Origin: Isoetes taiwanensis
Lineage: Eukaryota > Streptophyta > Lycopodiopsida > Isoetales > Isoetaceae
Length of the DNA: 64,000 nt
Direction: 5' to 3'
Assembly (NCBI GenBank): GCA_021234155.1
Contig: JAJEKV010000403.1
Coordinates: forward strand, 60,001 to 124,000
This document shows, one piece after another, positions 57,700-64,000 of this stretch (positions are counted from its first letter, which is position 1; each line of letters begins with the position of its first letter). The notes under the pieces were generated by a model. The model made no database searches. It was given only the letters and a program-made list of their open reading frames with translations, and was not told the DNA's origin. The position numbers and the translations under genes were made by a program.

Positions 57700-58540
57700 T
57701 TGTAGATAATGTGACTTATTAGAAGCAAAAGCAAGATATAGGAATTAAGTCTGCACTACAAGGTCAACGTCATGAAAGGAGAATTTAGCATGACACAAGT
57801 AGTAAAGATCTAGCCGAAGCAAGGTCTCCGAGTTCAAGAGAAGTCCATCAAAGAGGAAATGTATGGAAAGGATCAGATACAGTGACAACAGTGAGTAGAC
57901 CAAGGTTCTCAAAATGGATCCAAAATCAAATACCAAAGACAAATAAAAGTGCAAGAGTTAGCGTGGCACTTGAAAACACAAGTTGCCCTTCCATGGTCAC
58001 TCTTCAATGGTTTAAGAACATTCACTTTGAAGAGTCCTCCAAGTGAATACAAAAGTTACAAAGTATAAAGAAGAGGTGGGCCCATCATGCCATGCGTGCA
58101 AAATAAGTGATAAACCTTGGAGGATTGTCTGATAGAATGTAGGGATCTGCGATTAGTGTGGAATTGGTGCGAGGAAAGATTTGATAATATACTAGGGACC
58201 AATCAGATCCTCTTCGGGGCATTTATCCCGTAGAATGGGTAATTCCTAAATGCATTGCCTTTCAAATAGTTAGGGCTTGGACACTATGGATCATATGAAA
58301 AAGAAGAAGAACAATAGTCTTTTTGTGAAGAATACACCATCGGCACTCGATTGGTGTATGCTCTGGAGAGGTGCTTAAGAAAGTACAAATGCATACATGA
58401 AAGTGACGCTACCTTGAAAGAGGTAGTTTGACTTACATCAAACTTTAACTACTAGAGGAGAGGGTGCCTATTTGCTATATAGTCATGTAACATTTTCTTA
58501 ATATTAAATAGAATTCTTTTGTCCATAAAAAAACTAGCAA
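57700..58540 (+). mobile_element. LINE C-terminal remnant (L1-like)
   Basis: Through shifts the plus strand reads CHACKISDK, TLEDCLIECRDLRLVWNWCE and FGAFIP, then IVRAWTLWIIWKKKKNNSLF. This fits the zf-RVT zinc knuckle and the W.IWK..N..F end of L1-type LINE proteins. Presumed 3' untranslated sequence (atattaaatagaattc) follows to about 58540. No poly(A) or target duplication is clear. Confidence 0.5.
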
Positions 58541-58573
58541 AAAGGCACGCCAGAGGCTATAGAAAATAAAGGC

Positions 58574-58719
58574 ATATGAAATTAGGGCAAAGTAGTATAA
58601 ATTGAATTGTATTTGTTGTGCTTAATGTGATAGAAAGAAATGTTGGATATGAAATTAGGGCAAAGTAATATAAATTAAATTGTATTTGTTGTGCTTAATG
58701 TGATAGAAAGAAATGTTGG
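58574..58719. repeat. Tandem duplication, two 73-base units
   Basis: atatgaaattagggcaaagta starts at 58574 and 58647; the units differ at about two positions. gatctactgaatg is also doubled just after it. Confidence 0.9.
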
Positions 58720-59659
58720 ATCTACTGAATGGCAGATCTACTGAATGACGTAGTTGAGTGCAAGTCTCACCATGCGGTGTGTGTTCCAAAAAATTGCAAA
58801 ATTGCCCCTAATTAAGGCCCTGATTTTGGCATCACCAATTCCTCCGATGCTCATGGCATCTCACTCCACTAAAGACCTTGAAAAGCCACTTGGTTTAAAG
58901 ACACTACAATCGGTAGGCTTAATCCCACAATAAGGTGAATCGGTCTCAAGCATCAAACTTTCTACTGATATGCCACTCATCACCTCAAGGTTTTCTTTTG
59001 TTTTCAAGGAGCAGTTTAACCCTGTAGGACCACAGTAAATTTAGCTTAATATGGCAAAGAGGTGGAATTAAAATACCCTTCAAAGCTCATCACTTGGAGA
59101 AATTAAAAGGAATGTGTCCATCTTAATGATTGGTGAAATTTTTTAATATTCCCTTACTCTGCGTTGATTCAAAATGAGACATGTGCTGGTCAGGTTGAGA
59201 ACGTCTATATGCATTCCCATGTCAAGATCTCAATAGCTTGGACATACCACATCATCATTTGTAACATTTTCTTTTTGTTTTTCCTTAACATGTTTAACTT
59301 TGGTATTTCATAGTAAAGAAAAAAATCAAAGACTAATATAAGACCAGAGATAGAAAAGGATGCTTCAAATTCTAGGAATCACAAGTTAATTATGCAAAAG
59401 GACGATGATGAAGCAATCAATCAAAATCCAATGCTTTTGTTACAGCAAGAAAAGGGAAAAAAAGGCATACCTATATACAGATTTTCAATTTGAAGCAGTT
59501 TGTCCCTATCTTCACTGTTTCTTGTAAAGAAATGTGCTACCCCACAAACAAATCTGCCCTGAGATAACAGCTACAAAAAGTTATGACCATAAGGTATGGT
59601 ATGAACTGAAAGTCAACATTTGGAAAAACAAACCATGTTATTTTTTGTTTTGAACTGAA
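58720..59659. other. No gene recognised
   Basis: Only short open frames and AT-rich sequence. Confidence 0.35.
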
Positions 59660-59900
59660 TTGAATTGAATTGTTTTTATCGTCCACGGAGACCAATCGGC
59701 CTATGGGACCCAATACAAAAAGCGCAGCAGTCACATTACTGCCCGGATTAAAAAACCCTCGCCCCGAAGGGTTTTCGAGGGAAAACCGCGGGCGTTAGCA
59801 AGACCGCCGACAACGATTAAATGGTTGATCGGGGCATATCTCGAGCCCCTCAAGTCCGCACTTCCGAATGTATGATCCGAAAGTGAGCGCACCGGGTCGC
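59660..59900 (-). mobile_element. LINE-B 3' end, short copy
   Basis: On the minus strand it shows tttttccctcgaaaacccttcggggcgagggttt-type hairpin sequence (59749-59793), the end block gggtcccataggccgattgg and ggtctccgtggacgataaaa, then an (aattc)n-like tail (59657-59668). Upstream of the hairpin the minus-strand frame (GSADLRGSRYAPINH) is not recognisable as enzyme. Confidence 0.75.
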
Positions 59901-61486
59901 GGCCTAAAGAAGAAAATAACAAAAAAGAGCTGGTTAGCTGATGTTCATTCCCACATGTAACCGATGTGAAGTATAGAAGCTTCATAGGTGCTGATATATT
60001 ATAATGCAGCATCTTTTTTGCCATATTGTAATTATCATGAAACTACAACAATGTAACTGGTCCTATAAAAATACCTGCAAGATCATAGAGTAATGGGATG
60101 TGATGTGGGAGCTTTGGAATTGTGGCAACTCTAAGACAATACAAGAAAGTTGCATCCATTTCTAGAATGCCTTAGATTAGCTGAATGAACTGACTGCATG
60201 CAACCATGATGGTATTGTGCATTCAGTGCAGGACATCTGTAGGATTCATGCACTTGAACCTACTATTCAGTGTGGATAGATCAATTAGGACTTGTACAAC
60301 GTCAAGTACCACCAATTCGTCCTCTTCCATCCCAGCTTTGGCCTGAACCTGCTAGCAGGTTTGCAAACAAGGGCAAAGAGGCTTACTAGAGATTATAATA
60401 TATTGCATTTTTGAAGTTGTTGAAGTTTTAAAAGGTCTTGCTTATGAAGGATTGTTTAGGATTGATTTCCCTTCGGTTCCTCACTATGGAAGCGTGACTA
60501 TGCTTAGATAATCAACATGTGTAGCTATGACTAACTACTAGCATAAAAGCAAATAGTAATTGGATGCCCGGCATTGCTGAGCTTTCCCGAGCTTTCGCAA
60601 TGGTGTGTTATGTTGGCGCTAGTGTGTGGATGTTGTGGGAGTGCTATATAAATTGCATCCAAAAGGTAAAATAGAGTAGGAAACATGTTATGAACTATGT
60701 GAGAGCAAAAGGTGCAATCATTCTATGTCAAATAATGCCCAATCAACATCACTACGACATGAGGTATTGAAATAGAGATATACTGCTAAAGGTGCAATAT
60801 ATTGCGACATCATATTGTACTCAAATAGAGATGCATTTTGAATAGAATAGATGTACCAAAAATGCAATATATGCCCTTTGGCTACACACCAAGTCACAAC
60901 AATAATAGCCACGCCAATCACAACAATAAAGCATTGTCAGGCATTGTTTATGTTCACAATAAGCATTCAAGTTCAAGTTGTTTGCCAATATTGGTCAAAG
61001 GTTAGCTACATATGTCACTGTGAAGTATAAGATAGCAAATTAAGTATTCAATTTGATTCTTTGAATGACATTAACAAAATTGAGATTAGGAATTTTTCTC
61101 CTTTTCTGCTTATGTGATGGGTAGTGCATAGTGTATATTGGAGTATTGTTTCATGTTAAGACTCAATCTTTCTTTTCTAGAATTTCATCAATCTAAAAGA
61201 AAAACTTGAAGTTCAATATAGCATAGACGTGGATTGGACGTGTACCCAACAAATAAGAATAATGAGTTTTGCAAAGACGGGAATCAGAATTGTGCTTAAT
61301 TGTCTATGAAAGTTTATTGTCAAATTTAGCTCTGTAAAGTAGTTGTTCCCTCCTGCATTCCATAACATTAGTAACATACGTAGCAATTCAATATTTTTTT
61401 GAAGAGAGTCCTATCTAATTGCAATGTAGTCATGATTGCAGAATCTTGTTGCAAATAAAAGGGAACAATAAGTTGCATTATGCAGA
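59901..61486. other. No gene recognised
   Basis: AT-rich sequence with short open frames only. It is the downstream flank of the GIY-YIG ORF. Confidence 0.35.
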
Positions 61487-62080
61487 TTACTTTAGAGACG
61501 AATCAAACTGGGCATCAGTCAAGCATTCTACTTTCATCCTTGGATTTTCATGCAATGTAATCTCACCATTATAACCAATCCATTGAAGATAGATACGTGA
61601 CCTATGGAATAGCGTATGTGGTTTATATGATGCCTCTTCGTTTAAGATACCAGTATTTCTTAGTTTTAGATGGGCAAGATATGAGGTTGTTGTAGCCATT
61701 GTGTTGTAGAGCTTTATGTAACGTCTTTCGATTTCGTTTGTCATTTTCTTGGTTTTGGTTTCTTCTAAAAGGTCGATGTGGAAGTTCTTTTCGTACAGTT
61801 TGTACTTATGGACGTCTGCTGCCATTTTGAGATTTGGTTTTGATTTGTGTTGTTTGTACCTTGTTGATAGGTTTGTTGTTTGTCCGATGTATTTCTTGTT
61901 GTTCTTATTGCACGTTAGGCAATATATCTTTATCGTCGGTGTTTTTTTACCTGTGTCATTGTTAGTTGTGTTAGGAGTTGATTTGCGATGTAGATGTTTT
62001 GTTTCTTCCTTATTATTTGGTTTTAGATTACATGTGTTTATGATTATTAAAGTAGCATTTGAGATTGAAATTGTATTGTG
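61487..62080 (-). CDS. GIY-YIG endonuclease ORF with intact key residues
   Basis: The minus-strand frame is open for 197 codons. It reads KEETKHLHRKSTPNTTNNDT, then KIYCLTCNKNNKKYIGQT, TNLSTRYKQHKSKPNL, DVHKYKLYEKNFHIDLLEE and KMTNEIERRYIKLYNTMA. These give the GIY-YIG core (IYC...YIG), the catalytic Arg (TRYKQH) and the catalytic Glu (IERRYI). About 70 further residues follow. The first ATG lies inside the domain (at 61825), so the true start may be an upstream exon, a fusion or non-AUG. GIY-YIG nucleases cut DNA; in eukaryotes they occur in Penelope-like retroelements, and similar layouts occur in phage and giant-virus homing endonucleases. A second, decayed copy lies at 33984-34187. No RT is attached here. 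A LINE-B 3' end lies 200 bases upstream on the same strand. Confidence 0.8.
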   Translation of the reverse strand, partial: HNTISISNATLIIINTCNLKPNNKEETKHLHRKSTPNTTNNDTGKKTPTIKIYCLTCNKNNKKYIGQTTNLSTRYKQHKSKPNLKMAADVHKYKLYEKNFHIDLLEETKTKKMTNEIERRYIKLYNTMATTTSYLAHLKLRNTGILNEEASYKPHTLFHRSRIYLQWIGYNGEITLHENPRMKVECLTDAQFDSSLK

Positions 62081-62277
62081 TTATGTTTGGACAGTTTAAA
62101 TGGGAGGATTGGGCAATTTTAGGCTTGGATTTAGTTTTGCGTTTGATTAGGGATGAAAACATTATCAGACAAACTTGAAAATCCCAAATTAACAATATTG
62201 ATATGCATTTGAACTCGATAGTTTTAGGTTCGGCAGTTTTTGCATTGGATAGTTTATCTTCATATGGTGGGCAAATG

Positions 62278-62460
62278 AATAGAATAGAATAGAATAGAAT
62301 AGAATAGAATAGAATAGAATAGAATAGAATAGAATAGAATAGAATAGTTTTTTTAACGTCCACGGAGACCAATAGGTCATGGGACCCATACAATGGGCTA
62401 GTATAATCATTACTACTAGGATTAAAAAACCCCTGCCTCGAAAGGTTTTCAAAACTTTCG
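62278..62460 (-). mobile_element. LINE-B 3' end with a long (ATTCT)n tail
   Basis: On the minus strand a hairpin remnant (cgaggcaggggttttttaat) at about 62418-62445 leads to gggtcccatgacctattggt, ctccgtggacgtt and about fourteen ATTCT units (62278-62347). The long pure tail suggests a fairly young insertion or repeat growth. Confidence 0.8.
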
Positions 62461-64000
62461 ATAGTTTTTGCAACAGATAATTTGTTGTCATATAGTGTTC
62501 AAATGAGTTGTTCACATTTGTAGAGAAGAAAGCCAAAAAAAAGCACAAGGGGCATAAATGATTTCCAGCCTTGAATTTGCTTTTCTAATGATGCAAATAA
62601 TGCTTGTTATGAGTATTGAAAAATAAGGTTCTCTTGCGACGTGAAAAATTGGCAACTTCAATGAGGGGTTGCATGGCTACTAGGTTGCAAAGATCGCTAC
62701 AATGTTAAAATACATCTAGTGGATTGAGCAACTTAAACAAGGTAGAAATCTCCAAGACATGTTTTTCAATATGCGGCTGAAGCTTTTGTTACAACCTAGG
62801 AGTCTACTGTACTAGAACATGTGCCACTCGTTTCATAGAAAGCAAAATGCTACACAATTACAAGAGACACATTAATGAAGTCAAAATCTGCTAAAATATA
62901 ATCTATACTTGGGGGGTCGGGCAAATAAATATAATATGTGCAATTGAATGAAAGTGAGATGTTTCTTGCTAAATATGCAAATAACAAAGTCGCAAGACAA
63001 GAGTTTAGAGGCCTGCAAAATGCAAAATGCAAGTGAGTGGGAATTATTTCCTTAGCTATCAACGGGATATCCAACCATCTTTTAAGCAACATGGCAATGT
63101 AGTGGGGCTTATAATCCTCCATAATGACGTGCAAGCAGCTTTACGTGCCATTACGAGAAATAAGTAGGAGAGGTAACTAGGAGGCTACAGGAACAAAAGA
63201 TATCATTTTCCCTTTTTTTATGATGAAACAAAACTGCTGCAACTTTCATTTGGGCACCCAAAAACTTGTTAATTAGAGGAGAATCTTCATGTACATTGTG
63301 GACCTTCTACAGATGATAGTACATTCAAGTGTTGTTATATAGAACCGTTTGCGGATATGCTTTCTGGACCTACATTAAATGTGAGCATACATGGCTTATT
63401 AGGTGAAGCTCATTGTCCGATGAATCACAAGGTTGAATGAAGAGTGGTGGTACAAATGGGTCTGCTCACAAATGCTATAAATGTAATAATTATAAAGGGT
63501 ATTGATAATACATACAAAATGGAATGGGTTTTAGATGAAATAAAAATAAAAATAAAATGGGTTAGACAAGTATTGGAGCTATGCTACCATAACAATTAAG
63601 ATGTAGAAACTAGCTTGTCCATACATAATATCGACACCAGATTATGTAAGAAGCATAAGCTTGATAAGCCCTATAATTTTTGGATGAATTTATCTTTTGG
63701 AGATCATGTTGCATATTTAGGGATAACTCAAGCATAAATTATGGCATCTAATACAACACATAATTCATGCAATCAACATGTTGGCAAAGGAGAAAGAAAT
63801 GCACCAAACATACGTAAAGAAGGGAGAAACAGTAATAAACTGGGTTAGCTACGTAAGTGACATGCAAAAAGGAAATTATTGAAGCATAAGATGTTTAAAA
63901 CCCGTGACATTCAAATAAGAGTGGCGTGGCACAATGGTCGCAAAACAACATTGTTGAAAGGTCTACATTTGTTTCTTGCCCGAAACAAAGAGAGCTACTA
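62461..64000. other. No gene recognised
   Basis: AT-rich sequence with scattered open frames. A minus-strand frame at 62850-63134 (EDYKPHYIAMLLKRWLDIPL) has no domain or splice support. Confidence 0.35.

Overview
The window looks like nuclear DNA of a land plant with a very repeat-rich genome. A fern is my best guess. The reasons are: GT-AG introns of very different lengths, PLS-class PPR coding sequence, a plant-type DDX42/RH24 helicase fragment, Copia, CACTA and LINE elements, and many degraded, nested insertions. The species is inference; nothing read here fixes it. No complete, clearly functional protein-coding gene is visible. Most genic sequence is partial, exon-like or broken.

Layout. 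Positions 1-1.6 kb hold the C-terminus of a plus-strand ORF and unknown minus-strand coding pieces, followed by a 249-base stretch without any cytosine. From 2.4 to 12.3 kb lies a decayed multi-exon minus-strand gene with a coiled-coil part and a Ulp1/C48-like peptidase part. Its large intron holds a retroposed sequence with poly(A) and a 12-bp target duplication, which is itself interrupted by an LTR element with a 5-bp target duplication. From 12.6 to 19.2 kb are LINE remnants (endonuclease and reverse transcriptase pieces, nested). From 19.5 to 24 kb are pieces of an RH24-type DEAD-box helicase, disrupted by a 46-bp fold-back and a 2-kb LINE. From 24 to 28.5 kb are short repeats and a Copia element with an inverted internal segment. 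From 28.8 to 30.8 kb an unknown plus-strand gene shows three phase-consistent exons.

From 34 to 37.7 kb are a GIY-YIG nuclease remnant, a reverse transcriptase remnant and a further LINE copy. From 38.2 to 41.5 kb is a CACTA-like transposon with subterminal repeats, followed by a guanine-poor tract and a candidate long LTR. From 44 to 53 kb is a PPR pseudogene area with segmental and tandem duplications, a tRNA-like SINE and a retroposed insert. From 57 to 62.5 kb are LINE remnants and a second GIY-YIG ORF, whose reading frame (197 codons) and key residues are intact.

How parts relate. One LINE family (called LINE-B here) recurs on both strands, mostly as 3' ends. It shares a 3' hairpin and a terminal block followed by simple repeats. 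A SINE carries a similar terminal block, which suggests that the LINE mobilises the SINE. The two GIY-YIG copies are related to each other and both lie near LINE-like sequence. They are the best candidate here for an undescribed element.
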